NCBI GenBank assembly: GCA_026770615.1
Contig: MU631331.1
Location: forward strand, 444,154 to 455,313
DNA from: Pavlovales sp. CCMP2436
Taxonomy: Eukaryota; Haptophyta; Pavlovophyceae; Pavlovales
Reading direction: 5' to 3'
DNA length: 11,160 nt
Below the pieces are notes generated by a model. It searched no databases. It had not been told where the DNA came from and saw nothing but the letters and a program-made list of their open reading frames with translations. Positions 1-7,097 of this stretch are shown here, in pieces. The translations under genes and the position numbers were made by a program. How positions within the stretch are numbered: the first letter of the stretch is position 1; each line of letters begins with the position of its first letter.

Positions 1-190
1 GGGGGGGGGGGGGGGGTCGTTCCGGCCTCTGATCGCAAAATGGAGCGAGGGGGAGGAGGGTGGTCGCTCCGCCCGATCACGGTCGCAGGCCGCGAGCTCA
101 AACGTAGGAGGGAGATGGAGGGGGTGGGGGTACGTTCATCGTTCGCGGCCGCAGGCCGTGGGGTAGGGGGGGTACGTTCAACGTTCCCTC
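1..190. repeat. G-rich degenerate repeats at window start
   Basis: The window opens with 16 consecutive G and continues with many G runs (for example near 50-60, 120-130 and 160-170). Related motifs recur: a GGTACGTTCA-type word followed by CGTTC occurs at about 129-145 and 170-186, and GTCGCAGGCCGCG-like words recur near 83 and 147. This looks like a degenerate short-period repeat with strong G-quadruplex potential on the plus strand. No gene is supported here. The homopolymer could also mark an assembly edge or sequencing artefact. Confidence 0.5.
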
Positions 191-361
191 GCAAAAGTAC
201 CCCACAGAAGGACACTGAGCCTTGTTGTATATTTCTGATAGGGTTTTATAACACGTAACATAACACAAACATTAATATTAAATCAAGAATATACGTAAAT
301 ACAAGATTAGAATGATAAGTCTCAGAGTAAAACTCAGACTCTATTGATCGAGTTATATTTA
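191..361. other. AT-rich intergenic stretch
   Basis: Composition switches abruptly from G-rich to AT-rich near 230. I see no open reading frame with coding character, no hairpin of note and no recognisable element. It ends where the 362-547 repeat begins. Confidence 0.4.
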
Positions 362-547
362 TGATAGGGATTCAAGCTGGCGTCTGAGTGTTCTGAATGT
401 TGTGCTGGTCTAAGCGCTGCGTCGCCCATTGCCTGATGCGTGGCCTTAGTCGGCTGCGCTGGCTTGGGCGCCACCGCGCGTGCCGATGGATCTACGGTAG
501 TGTGCCTGGGCAAGGGCGTTTAGGAAGATGATCTGCTGGTTGCTGTT
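362..547 (-). pseudogene. Truncated coding repeat, copy 1 (partner at 9905-10089)
   Basis: This 186-bp segment is a direct repeat of 9905-10089, differing at scattered sites and one single-base indel. Read on the minus strand it encodes the same C-terminal peptide as the partner: NSNQQIIFLNALAQAHYRRS, then IGTRGGAQASAAD and a TAA stop. The partner reading frame continues upstream to an ATG at 10251, but this copy loses all similarity beyond 547, so it is a 5'-truncated relic. The repeat also extends past the stop codon, so the duplicated unit includes the 3' flank. Truncation at the 5' end with a retained 3' end is the pattern left by target-primed retrotransposition, but that is inference. 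I do not recognise the protein family. Confidence 0.6.
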
Positions 548-727
548 ATATCATATTCATTGTAAGTTATCTCATCAAGTGAGGGATACCGTCGATACAA
601 TTACAGGCAATAGGCCGCACCCGGACGCGAGAGACGGAGGTTGCATGCCCAATAGCCAGCTCTCGAACGGGGCCCAGGTCTTATCCGGAGCGCGGCCGGC
701 ACTGACCCGATGAGCGACACCGCCGCC

Positions 728-1828
728 TCAGAAGCCGAGCCAGTCACCCCGCGTCGTATCGATCGGGTCGCTGCCACCGAGGCTGGCGCCTCCACCCATC
801 ATCGAGTCGCCAAACTGGCCGGATGCCCGCACCTTCGCGACGTAGGCCGCCATGGCGTCGGTCGTCTTCTGCCGCGCCACCATGATAATCACGTTCCGCG
901 ACTTGTTGGACTTTGCGTTGGCGATGATGTTGGCCCAGAAGTCGGCCCAGTCGGGAACTTTCGAGGCAGCTAGGGGCATACACTCAGAGCGCAGCAGCGC
1001 GCCCGCGTAGCCCTCCTGCCGCAGACCCTCGCAGATGTCGCTGATGTCGGGCCACGGCACCCGGATGCTCGCGAGGGTGCGCCCCTGGAAGGCAGCGGGG
1101 AGGGGCTGCACCGTGCTGCCCCGGAGCGCAAGGACGAGGAGCGCGCACTTGGTCGAGGCTTCGACCTTCGCGAGCGCGGCCTCGGCGGCAGCTGCATCCC
1201 AGACGCCAGCACCATCGGCGAGAGCCAGCTCGATGACGACCTCCAGGCCGGCCTCGGTGGCTGCGCTCACCGCGGGCGCGAGGGCGGCAAGAGCAACGTC
1301 GAGCTCGGCGGCCGAGCACGGGAGCAGCGTGGGCGCGACGAGCATGACCGCACTCGCGCCAGCCGCGGCGACCGCTGGGACATCAAGCATCTCGAGGGAC
1401 TCGCCAAAGGGCTGCACGTAGAGCACGGGCAGCGGCCCGGGGAAGTCGCTCTTGGCCGCGGCCTGCTCCGCGGAAACGTACGTGAGTAGGTCGCCGAGCC
1501 CACGGACCGCGATGAAGCTCGACTTGGCCAGCCGGATCGACTGGCTCATCTCGCGAATCGGGCTAATCCGGAGCTCCTCCTCCGACGCCGCGTATAGGTC
1601 CTTGTGGTGGACTGAGACGCCGTAGCCGCGCGGCGGCGCCGGCGGCAGGTCGTCGTGGCTGATCTCGACCCCCACGGTCAGCTTGGGCTTTCTGACGGAC
1701 TTGCTGATCGCCGGCAGCTGCGCGTTCGCGCGCGGAATGGCCACCATGGTGTCCACCACGGTGGCGGCGCAGAGGAGCGTCACCAGGAGCGTCGGCCACC
1801 TCGCGGTCATCTCATTCCGACGCGGCAT
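728..1828 (-). CDS. Secreted or plastid-targeted TIM-barrel-like protein (IGPS-like)
   Basis: The 366-residue frame has strong third-position GC bias like its neighbours. The ATG at 1828 is the first in frame; a second ATG at residue 7 is an alternative. Residues 8-36 form a signal-peptide-like segment: a basic start, a hydrophobic core of L, V, T and A, then an A-N-A cleavage-type motif. The body alternates hydrophobic strands and Ala-rich helices: a strand at 133-141 (LPVLYVQPF), GASAVMLVAP at 157-166, then a helix and strand around EAGLEVVIE, and a late SDICEGLRQEGYAGALLRSE segment. The spacing recalls indole-3-glycerol-phosphate synthase-type barrels. The catalytic lysine expected after the third strand is not evident, so tryptophan-pathway activity is not supported. 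The tail is rich in Gly and Ser. In an alga with secondary plastids, a signal peptide may be part of a bipartite plastid-targeting signal. The gene is divergent from the N-myristoyltransferase, 33 bp away. Confidence 0.65.
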   Translation of the reverse strand: MPRRNEMTARWPTLLVTLLCAATVVDTMVAIPRANAQLPAISKSVRKPKLTVGVEISHDDLPPAPPRGYGVSVHHKDLYAASEEELRISPIREMSQSIRLAKSSFIAVRGLGDLLTYVSAEQAAAKSDFPGPLPVLYVQPFGESLEMLDVPAVAAAGASAVMLVAPTLLPCSAAELDVALAALAPAVSAATEAGLEVVIELALADGAGVWDAAAAEAALAKVEASTKCALLVLALRGSTVQPLPAAFQGRTLASIRVPWPDISDICEGLRQEGYAGALLRSECMPLAASKVPDWADFWANIIANAKSNKSRNVIIMVARQKTTDAMAAYVAKVRASGQFGDSMMGGGASLGGSDPIDTTRGDWLGF

Positions 1829-1861
1829 CGTGGCGCGTTTTTTTAAAACTTCGTGTGTACG
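1829..1861. promoter_or_regulatory. 33-bp divergent intergenic region
   Basis: Only 33 bp separate the ATG at 1828 (minus) from the ATG at 1862 (plus). The spacer contains a T7 run followed by A4. If both starts are right, transcription start sites must overlap or lie inside the opposite gene. No TATA box can be assigned with confidence. Confidence 0.4.
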
Positions 1862-3193
1862 ATGGCTGGCGCCCGCCCCAAGCCCCTGGTGTGGTTGGTA
1901 GCTCTAAGCGGGGTGGCCGGAGGGGAGCAGCCCAGCTTCTGGAAGGCGCAGCCATTGGCCGCCGGTCCGCTCGGGCTCGAGGCACGGCACCTTCAGGGCG
2001 ACGGGGGGCGCCTGCCGCCGGGCGTCTCCGTCTCGGCGTTGGACGCGGCGGACGCGCGGACGGCGCGCGAGCTCTCGCGCTTCCTCGGCGAGCACTACCA
2101 GGGAGAGGCGAGCTTTTGCGTGCGGCAGCCCGCCGCGCACTTGCGCTGGGCGCTCAACCCGCCTGGCATGCGTGAGGGCTGGGCTGTCGGCCTGCGGCTC
2201 GACGGCGAGCTCGTCGCGTTCGCGGCCGCGCTGCCCGCCGCACTCTCCGTCGACGGCGCGCGCGTCGACTCTGTGGAGGTGAGCTTTCTCTGCGTCCACG
2301 CCGAGCATCGCGGCCGCCGGCTGACCTCCGTGGTCCTCGGCGAGCTCGCACGGCGCGTGGCCGCGTCCGGCGTGCGCCACGCAGTCTACACGTCGAGCTC
2401 ACAGCTGCCACAGGCGGTCGGCTGCGCGCGCTTCCACCACCGGCCCCTGCGGCCGCGCCGCCTGCTCTCGAGCGGGTTCGTCGAGATCGAGCCCGTCTTC
2501 GCTGGCTTGTACGCCGCGCGCTTCGCCACGCTGCGGCGCACCGGCACGCCCGGGCTGCGGCCACTGCGGGCAGCCGACGTCCCCGAGGCCACGGCGCTCG
2601 TGAATAGGCTGCACTCGGGCGCGCGGCTCAGCCGGCTCTTCAGCCCGGCCGAGCTTGCGCATGCAGCGCTCCCACGGAGAGGGCGCATGGCGGCGTACGT
2701 GGTGGTGTGCCCCGAGAGCGGCCGGCTGCGCGGGCTCGTCAGCTTTGGCCTCTCTGTCGCCAGGCCGCGGGGGCGGCGGATTTCTTGGCCATGGCGGCTG
2801 CTACCCATCGGCCGCCCCAGCGTGCGCGCGGCCACCCTGCAGCTCTTTGCGGTGGAAGAGGGCGTGGACGGTGCGCAGCTGCTGGCCGACGTCCTCGTGC
2901 TCGCGAAGGGCCGCGGCTGCGACGTGCTCACTGCGCTCGACACGTTTCAGGCGGGGCCGTTGCTCCGCCAGCTGCGGTTCGAGGAGGGGGACGGCAGACT
3001 CAGATTCCACGTGTACAATTATGGGCTCACGGGTGCGACAGCCTCCGCGCTGGCGCCTCGCGACCCTCGCGCCGTCGGTGGCAACGCCGCGCGGGGAAGT
3101 CGCAGTAGCACGTCGATCTCGAGCGCAGCGGAAGGGCCGCGTGGGAGCTGGACGCTACAGCCGACCGAGATCGCGCTGCTGTGCTCCATGTGA
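1862..3193 (+). CDS. NMT: N-myristoyltransferase (glycylpeptide N-tetradecanoyltransferase) homologue
   Basis: This 443-residue protein would transfer myristate from myristoyl-CoA to N-terminal glycines. Family landmarks appear in order: FWKAQPL (26-32, compare FWKTQPV); an RWALNPPG segment near 95-102; the core VEVSFLCVH (138-146), whose backbone forms the oxyanion hole in known enzymes, followed by a basic helix ending ELARR; AVYTSSSQLPQAVG, then CARFHHRPL (compare CRYWHRSL); GLRPLRAADVP at the start of the second GNAT-like half; CDVLTALDTF; and FEEGDGRLRFHVYNYGL ending near 389. Length matches the family. The ATG at 1862 is the first in frame. Two things are odd. Residues 1-20 look like a signal peptide (basic start, then LVWLVALSGVAGG), although NMTs are cytosolic or ribosome-associated. 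About 54 residues follow the YNYGL motif, Ser/Gly/Ala-rich and ending PTEIALLCSM, whereas usual enzymes stop sooner. Several family aromatic residues are replaced, so it is a divergent paralogue or lineage form. Confidence 0.9.
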   Translation: MAGARPKPLVWLVALSGVAGGEQPSFWKAQPLAAGPLGLEARHLQGDGGRLPPGVSVSALDAADARTARELSRFLGEHYQGEASFCVRQPAAHLRWALNPPGMREGWAVGLRLDGELVAFAAALPAALSVDGARVDSVEVSFLCVHAEHRGRRLTSVVLGELARRVAASGVRHAVYTSSSQLPQAVGCARFHHRPLRPRRLLSSGFVEIEPVFAGLYAARFATLRRTGTPGLRPLRAADVPEATALVNRLHSGARLSRLFSPAELAHAALPRRGRMAAYVVVCPESGRLRGLVSFGLSVARPRGRRISWPWRLLPIGRPSVRAATLQLFAVEEGVDGAQLLADVLVLAKGRGCDVLTALDTFQAGPLLRQLRFEEGDGRLRFHVYNYGLTGATASALAPRDPRAVGGNAARGSRSSTSISSAAEGPRGSWTLQPTEIALLCSM

Positions 3194-3479
3194 GGATATT
3201 CAGCACTTTTGGCCATGAACGTAATCGGTATAACAGCAACTGTATCAGAGGTTACTAAGCTAATACATGTTTCTAAATTTAATTTAAGCTAGTGATGTAT
3301 ATTTAACCTTAAACTATCGTCGATGAATAAATTCGATTCAACTTTAAGTTAAAATTTATAGCATCGTCGTTATGAACCGACGATGATGAGGGGCGTCTCG
3401 AGCGGAATAAATTATATTAATTATAGGGGATTTCGGGCTGGCGGTACGTTTCAAGTTCAAGTCAGGCTGATCTTAGCGC
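3194..3479. other. AT-rich 3' flank with 8-bp hairpin
   Basis: This AT-rich stretch is probably the 3' untranslated region and spacer of the NMT gene. A perfect hairpin lies at 3362-3385: CATCGTCG, an 8-nt loop, then CGACGATG. A related ATCGTCGATGA word sits near 3316. I see no other gene signal. Confidence 0.4.
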
Positions 3480-3674
3480 TCCGACGCAGGCTCCTATGCG
3501 CTACGCCGAAGTGGGGAGCTGGTAGAAGTGGTGGATGATGAGGAAGCCGAAAACAAAGCGCTGGCGTCGCTGCGCAACGCGGGGCCGCCCGACAGTGCGC
3601 GAGCAAGCGAGTCCATTGGTGATCCCAGCGGTGACGTATCGCTGGAAAGCGATGGGGTTTTGATAATAATGTAG
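3480..3674 (+). pseudogene. Orphan coding-like fragment, acidic C-terminal tail
   Basis: A plus-strand frame is open after an in-frame TAG near 3474 and runs to a TAG at 3672-3674. It has no internal ATG before its last codon, so it is not a complete gene. Its composition is protein-like: an acidic stretch ELVEVVDDEEAENKALASLR, then Pro/Ser/Asp-rich residues ending SLESDGVLIIM. It could be the last exon of a gene or a transposon relic. An overlapping minus-strand frame (3776-3501) looks less natural. I recognise no family, and confidence that it is expressed is low. Confidence 0.25.
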
Positions 3675-4220
3675 AAATATATATGAAGTACGCGCCATTG
3701 AAGCCCCGCTGAGCCGCTCAAAGATTGCCGGGTTGCGCCCAATACTGCCCTGCACCGCTAGGCGCTTATCGGGCACGACCGGGCGGCACTATCGTTTAAG
3801 CCGCGACGGCCCGCGGAGACGCGTGAAGACAGACCATGGCGATAACGCGCCTGTCCCTCGCCTCAAAGCAGTAGCTAGTTTAGCGCCGGCGACTATGCTA
3901 GCTGCCGCCTCACCTGAGGCAGTTGAGAGATGTTGTGTACGACGGGCCCTGCGAACGCAATAAGAATGTATTAATAATAATGTTATAATGAGTATGAATG
4001 TGCCTTTGTTATCATTTTACCCGCCTGCACTCGGCAGGCAGGATATGACTAATATCAGCGGCGTTGCGATAATATATATAGCACATAGCATACAACGGAT
4101 AATATACAGCAATAAAAATAAAAATCTCTATGATAATGGACACAATACTCTAAGATTTAGCCCGTAATAGACAACAGATTAGCATATCTTCGATAAGAGA
4201 TGTACAGGCGCCAACAATGT
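3675..4220. other. Intergenic region, no gene seen
   Basis: GC-richer DNA to about 3960 gives way to AT-rich DNA with TAA/TTA microsatellite-like tracts. Two small hairpins are visible: an imperfect CTGCC-GCCTCA / TGAGGCAG stem near 3900-3923, and GCCTGC / GCAGGC near 4023-4038. The last part is probably the 3' flank of the SDR gene. The short plus-strand frame 3733-3963 has no features that support it as a gene. Confidence 0.4.
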
Positions 4221-5567
4221 CTATCGCCCAGTTTTTCTATATTTCATTTGTAGTTTAGAAAGAAGCGCTTGCACCTTCTTGAGCGCCGCCCTCCTCCCCG
4301 AGCCGGGCATGCAGTAGCTCAAGCCGATGAAGTAGTCGAAGGTATCTTTGAGCGTGCACTCAAGCGGGCGGTACTCTAGCCCGTGTAGCTCAGACCGCGA
4401 CTTCTTGTCGATGATCTGTGTTCCAAAAAAGAAAAGAAAAAAAAGTGAGTGAGTGAGCACTGGGGCAGAGCAGGGGTAGCAGCAATAATAATAATAAATA
4501 ATAATAAATAAAATGCCGAGGGGTAGAAGGAGCAGGCAAGCAGGCAGGGGGGCAGCAGGCATGCGGCAGCAAGTAGCGGGCAAGCAGGCAGTGAGCAAGC
4601 CGGCAGCGGCACTTACTTCCTGGTAGTAGCGGATGGGTCGGATACACGCCGGGTTGAAGCCGAGCTCATCGCCGTTGAAGTGCTTGCACACCTCCGCGGC
4701 GGCGAGCGCGACCCACATCGGGATGGACGGGACCCACGGCCTGCTCTCGCCTGTCACCTCGTAGATGGTGCGCGAGAGGCCTGTCATGGTCACGTAGTGT
4801 CCCTTGAACAGGTAGCGGTGTCCGGTGACCCCGAACTCCTCCGCCTTGAGGCACCCGTGCACCACATCCCGAATATCGACAAAGTAGAAGCCGCCCTGCG
4901 GCAGGCACGGCAGCCGGCGGTCGTAGAGCTGCAGCAGGTACCGGCCAAGGAGCGAGGGGAGTCGGTCGCCTGGCCCCCAGATGCCGACGGGGGTGAGTCG
5001 TACTGCCTGCAGCCCGTTTTCCAAGCCCTGGATGACGCGCTGCTCGGCTAGGGCCTTCGTGAGGTCATAGGGCGCGATGTCGGGGTCGAAGCGGTCGAGG
5101 GCGAGCGGCCGGTTCTCCGTGATCGGCTCGTGCTCGGGGAAGGCGTTCAGTGCGTGGATCGAGCCGAAGTGCATGAGCCGCTTCACGCTGTGCTTGATGC
5201 AAGAGTCGACAATGTTCTGCGTGCCTTGAACGTTCACCTTCTCTAGGATGGGCATGTCACGCGCGCGCAGCGAGACGAGCGAGGCGAGGTGGAAGACCAC
5301 GTCGACGCCCGCGACCGCTCTGTCCACGTCGTCGGCGTTGGTGATGTCGCCGTCGATAAAAGTGAGCTCGGATTCGTACTCCTCGAGGCCGATCCGGTCG
5401 CCCTGATAGATCAGCACGCGCACCGTGCGGCCCTGTCGCAGCAGCGCGCTCACGAGGTAGTTCCCCACGAAACCTGCCGCGCCCGTGACGAGCACGGTCT
5501 TGCGCGTCTGGGCGCAGGCGTAGCAAGCCTCCTCCGTGCGGTACTCCTCGTCAAAGTTGCGCAGCAT
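4221..5567 (-). CDS. Extended SDR, NAD(P)-dependent epimerase/3-beta-HSD/reductase type (two exons)
   Basis: The spliced product is 381 residues: exon 1 5567-4617 (317 codons) joined to exon 2 4415-4221 (64 codons plus stop). It is an NAD(P)-dependent oxidoreductase with a Rossmann fold. Visible landmarks are the nucleotide-binding TGAAGFVG at 28-35, the DGDI acidic turn near 72-75, the VVFHLAS strand at 90-96, VNVQGTQN at 111-118, and a catalytic Ser136 (FGSIH), Tyr167 and Lys171 (YDLTK) triad. RLTPVGIWGPGD marks the start of the substrate-binding half. This pattern fits the 3-beta-hydroxysteroid dehydrogenase / dihydroflavonol-reductase side of the extended SDR superfamily; the substrate cannot be told. 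The basic tail (KKVQALLSKLQMKYRKTGR) lacks a membrane anchor. ATG 5567 is chosen because it directly precedes the conserved domain. The frame stays open far upstream (to 6155), but that stretch is Arg/Pro-rich, GC-skewed shadow sequence. The membrane-protein frame at 6190-5795 may be its 5' exon. Confidence 0.85.
   Translation of the reverse strand: MLRNFDEEYRTEEACYACAQTRKTVLVTGAAGFVGNYLVSALLRQGRTVRVLIYQGDRIGLEEYESELTFIDGDITNADDVDRAVAGVDVVFHLASLVSLRARDMPILEKVNVQGTQNIVDSCIKHSVKRLMHFGSIHALNAFPEHEPITENRPLALDRFDPDIAPYDLTKALAEQRVIQGLENGLQAVRLTPVGIWGPGDRLPSLLGRYLLQLYDRRLPCLPQGGFYFVDIRDVVHGCLKAEEFGVTGHRYLFKGHYVTMTGLSRTIYEVTGESRPWVPSIPMWVALAAAEVCKHFNGDELGFNPACIRPIRYYQEVSAAAGLLTACLPATCCRMPAAPLPACLLLLPLGILFIIIYYYYCCYPCSAPVLTHSLFFLFFFGTQIIDKKSRSELHGLEYRPLECTLKDTFDYFIGLSYCMPGSGRRAALKKVQALLSKLQMKYRKTGR
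4416..4616 (-). other. Spliceosomal intron, 201 nt, phase 0, stop-free
   Basis: On the minus strand the donor is GAA|GTAAGT (from 4616) and the acceptor is a pyrimidine-rich tract ending CACAG (to 4416). Removing it joins YYQE to IIDKKS and restores a normal SDR C-terminal half. The intron is 67 codons long with no in-frame stop, so a retained copy would add a low-complexity Cys/Leu/Ala stretch and a strongly hydrophobic Ile/Tyr/Phe stretch. It holds degenerate GCAGGCAA-like repeats and an ATT trinucleotide tract. Confidence 0.85.
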
Positions 5568-5794
5568 GTCGGCGTGCTGTGTCAGCTCCCTGCGCGGCGA
5601 GGGGTGGGGTGGGGGGCGCGGGACGGAACAGTCAAGTCTCAGCTTTGTGTGCGCAGGTCGCCGGCCGGGAGCCACCATGCAAAGGCGGGGCACGCGCGGC
5701 AATTGCCGCGCATCCGAGACGCGGGTTCCGTTCGAGAGGCGTCGAGCGTCCTCCGGATTCTGTACCCGGGTTCTGCGCAGAGACGCGCAGCTAA
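5568..5794 (-). promoter_or_regulatory. 5' region of SDR gene: promoter/UTR or an unproven intron
   Basis: This 227-nt stretch separates the membrane-protein frame from the SDR start. Its downstream end is pyrimidine-rich and carries two acceptor-like sites on the minus strand (GCGCAG|GG and GACACAG|CAC). A GTGTGC donor-like site at 5803 is in phase 0 with the second acceptor. It could therefore be an intron joining the two frames, or simply the SDR 5' untranslated region. Confidence 0.35.
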
Positions 5795-6190
5795 CTAGCA
5801 CACGCGGGCAGGGAGGGCTCCGGGCGCGTACTGGGGAGCTGTACGCGAGAGCTGCAGCCGCACGAGCAGGTGGAGCAGCAGCAATCCGAACCCGGTCTGC
5901 AGGAAGAGAGGGACGAGCTCGGAGCGTTTGCCGATTACCGGGACCACCCCGTATACGAACACGACGGCGGGCAGCGAGCTCACCTCGCCGTGAACGCCGT
6001 ATAGATAGTAGACCGTCCAGATGAAGAGCTCGACGCCCAGGAAGACGGCGAGGGCCACCCACACGACGGTGACCGTGTCCATCACGACCGCGAGCTCCGC
6101 CATGTGCCCGACGCAGTGGCGCTCGCGCACCTTGGTCTGCAGCCGTTGGCACCATAGATCCGCGAGGAACTCATCGATGAGGTGCAGCAT
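5795..6190 (-). CDS. Small membrane protein, or 5' exon of the SDR gene
   Basis: From the ATG at 6190 the frame encodes 131 residues with host-like GC3. Upstream in-frame codons exist to 6286 but contain no ATG. An N-terminal amphipathic stretch (MLHLIDEFLADLW, then basic residues to about 25) is followed by three hydrophobic segments at about 35-64, 72-87 and 93-113, with GKRSE between the second and third. It ends with a short Pro/Ala tail. I recognise no family. It lies on the same strand as the SDR gene, and a possible 227-nt intron (5803-5577) would join it in frame through HADMLRNFDE to the SDR domain. In that case the product would be a membrane-anchored SDR with N-terminal membrane helices. 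As drawn it is a stand-alone hypothetical; both readings are open. Confidence 0.5.
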   Translation of the reverse strand: MLHLIDEFLADLWCQRLQTKVRERHCVGHMAELAVVMDTVTVVWVALAVFLGVELFIWTVYYLYGVHGEVSSLPAVVFVYGVVPVIGKRSELVPLFLQTGFGLLLLHLLVRLQLSRTAPQYAPGALPARVC

Positions 6191-6310
6191 CACCCGCACC
6201 AGCGGCCAGAGTCCGTGGACCCAAACTCGGCGCACGGCGCGTGAGTTCGAGTGGGGTACCGCGACGGGGATCGAGTGGGCGAGCAATTAAAACGGGGATC
6301 ACTTTTTGTA

Positions 6311-6865
6311 ATGAGGGCTCGGGATCCGGTTTTTCTGTTTGTACAGTACACAGCGCAACGGATGCGAGCCTCGGCCGGCAACTTAAATAGCCTGTTGACG
6401 TCAATAGCGCTAGCCCCAGAACACGTGAATGGCGACGGAAACTGCCTTACTTGTGTGGCACTAAAGAGCTCAGGGCGACTAGCCAGCTGGAACGCAGCCA
6501 TACAAATACGGGAAGCGGCAATCACACTAGCAATCACCCTCCCGGTGGAGGTTAAGAAGGCCCTCAGGCTATACAGACCGGATATAGACCTGGATGACCC
6601 CATGGGGAATGACCTAGACCACAGTAAGCGACCCAACTTCTGGCCAATAGCAGCGCAAGCAAAACACGGCCTTCCCCACTTCCCAGCAAACCAGGCCGCA
6701 TCGATGTCAGACAACATGCTCCACAGCATAGCGACAGTCATGGGAACAGACATCGCGGTGCTGAAACTAAGCATAGACCCCGGCAAACTAGGCGACAGTA
6801 TCGACCTATACTACGCATACACCCCGCACCACCCGCGGATCGGCAGTACACACCCTTTGGTGTGA
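6311..6865 (+). CDS. OTU-like cysteine protease domain protein (probably element-derived)
   Basis: The 184-residue frame starts at the first ATG (6311); an in-frame GTG at 6251 is not a credible eukaryotic start. VNGDGNCLTCVAL contains D42-G-N-C45, the Asp and nucleophile Cys arrangement of OTU deubiquitinases. It is followed by a helix (AAIQIREAAITLAI), then FWPIAAQA, and MSDNMLHSIATVMGTDIAVL, which matches the OTU segment before the final strands. A late YAYTPHHPRIGS offers His173 or His174 as catalytic His. The family match is by motif order only, and the usual aromatic residue after the Cys is replaced by Leu-Thr. OTU domains are common in eukaryotic transposons and large DNA viruses. Codon use here is A- and C-rich with many ATA, CTA, ACA and CCA codons, unlike the GC3-saturated neighbours, which suggests transfer or mobile origin. 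It diverges from the membrane-protein frame with 120 bp between starts, and SINE-like repeats follow directly. Confidence 0.55.
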   Translation: MRARDPVFLFVQYTAQRMRASAGNLNSLLTSIALAPEHVNGDGNCLTCVALKSSGRLASWNAAIQIREAAITLAITLPVEVKKALRLYRPDIDLDDPMGNDLDHSKRPNFWPIAAQAKHGLPHFPANQAASMSDNMLHSIATVMGTDIAVLKLSIDPGKLGDSIDLYYAYTPHHPRIGSTHPLV

Positions 6866-6903
6866 GTGCTGGTGCATGAAGGTTTGGGTCGATCGCTCGA
6901 CCT

Positions 6904-6963
6904 CAGCCTGACGTCGACCAAGCCAGTGACTGGAAAACACCTGTTAAACCATGCTGAGCCGCT
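6904..6963 (+). repeat. SINE-like repeat, older copy
   Basis: This copy matches 7005-7064 with scattered substitutions and shares CTGACGTCGACCAAG and CATGCTGAGCCGCT. An AATATATG tail follows the conserved CCGCT end, as in the other copies. Confidence 0.65.
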
Positions 6964-6986
6964 AATATATGTACCACATTGATACC

Positions 6987-7064
6987 TCCCTGCTGCCAGG
7001 ACTAACGTCTGACGTCGACCAAGTCAGTGAGTAAACAACACCTGTTGAACCATGCTGAGCCGCT
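6987..7064 (+). repeat. SINE-like repeat, second copy
   Basis: This 78-bp segment equals the reverse complement of 10482-10559 at 76 of 78 positions. It ends in CATGCTGAGCCGCT and is followed, after about 14 bp, by a (TA)n tract at 7079-7089. See the inserted copy at 10473-10575 for the boundaries. Confidence 0.75.
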
Positions 7065-7097
7065 ATGTTAATGTTGCTATATATATATACATCGATA

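Noticed and set aside
970..1503. Long alternative frames on both strands within the barrel-like gene
   Set aside because: They are shadows of the 728-1828 gene with low-complexity Arg/Ala/Ser composition.
1853..1861. Three-residue longer start for the NMT frame
   Set aside because: It begins with GTG; the next in-frame ATG at 1862 is the credible eukaryotic start.
1904..2943. Several long minus-strand frames inside the NMT gene
   Set aside because: They are Arg/Ala-rich, typical of frames opposite GC3-saturated coding sequence.
5568..6155. Upstream open extension of the SDR frame (about 196 extra residues)
   Set aside because: It is Arg/Pro/Ala-rich shadow sequence opposite or out of frame with the membrane-protein frame, has no SDR-family counterpart, and crosses acceptor-like sites.
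6190..6786. Minus-strand frame opposite the OTU-like gene
   Set aside because: It begins without supporting features and is Ser/Arg-rich. The plus-strand frame has the motif evidence.
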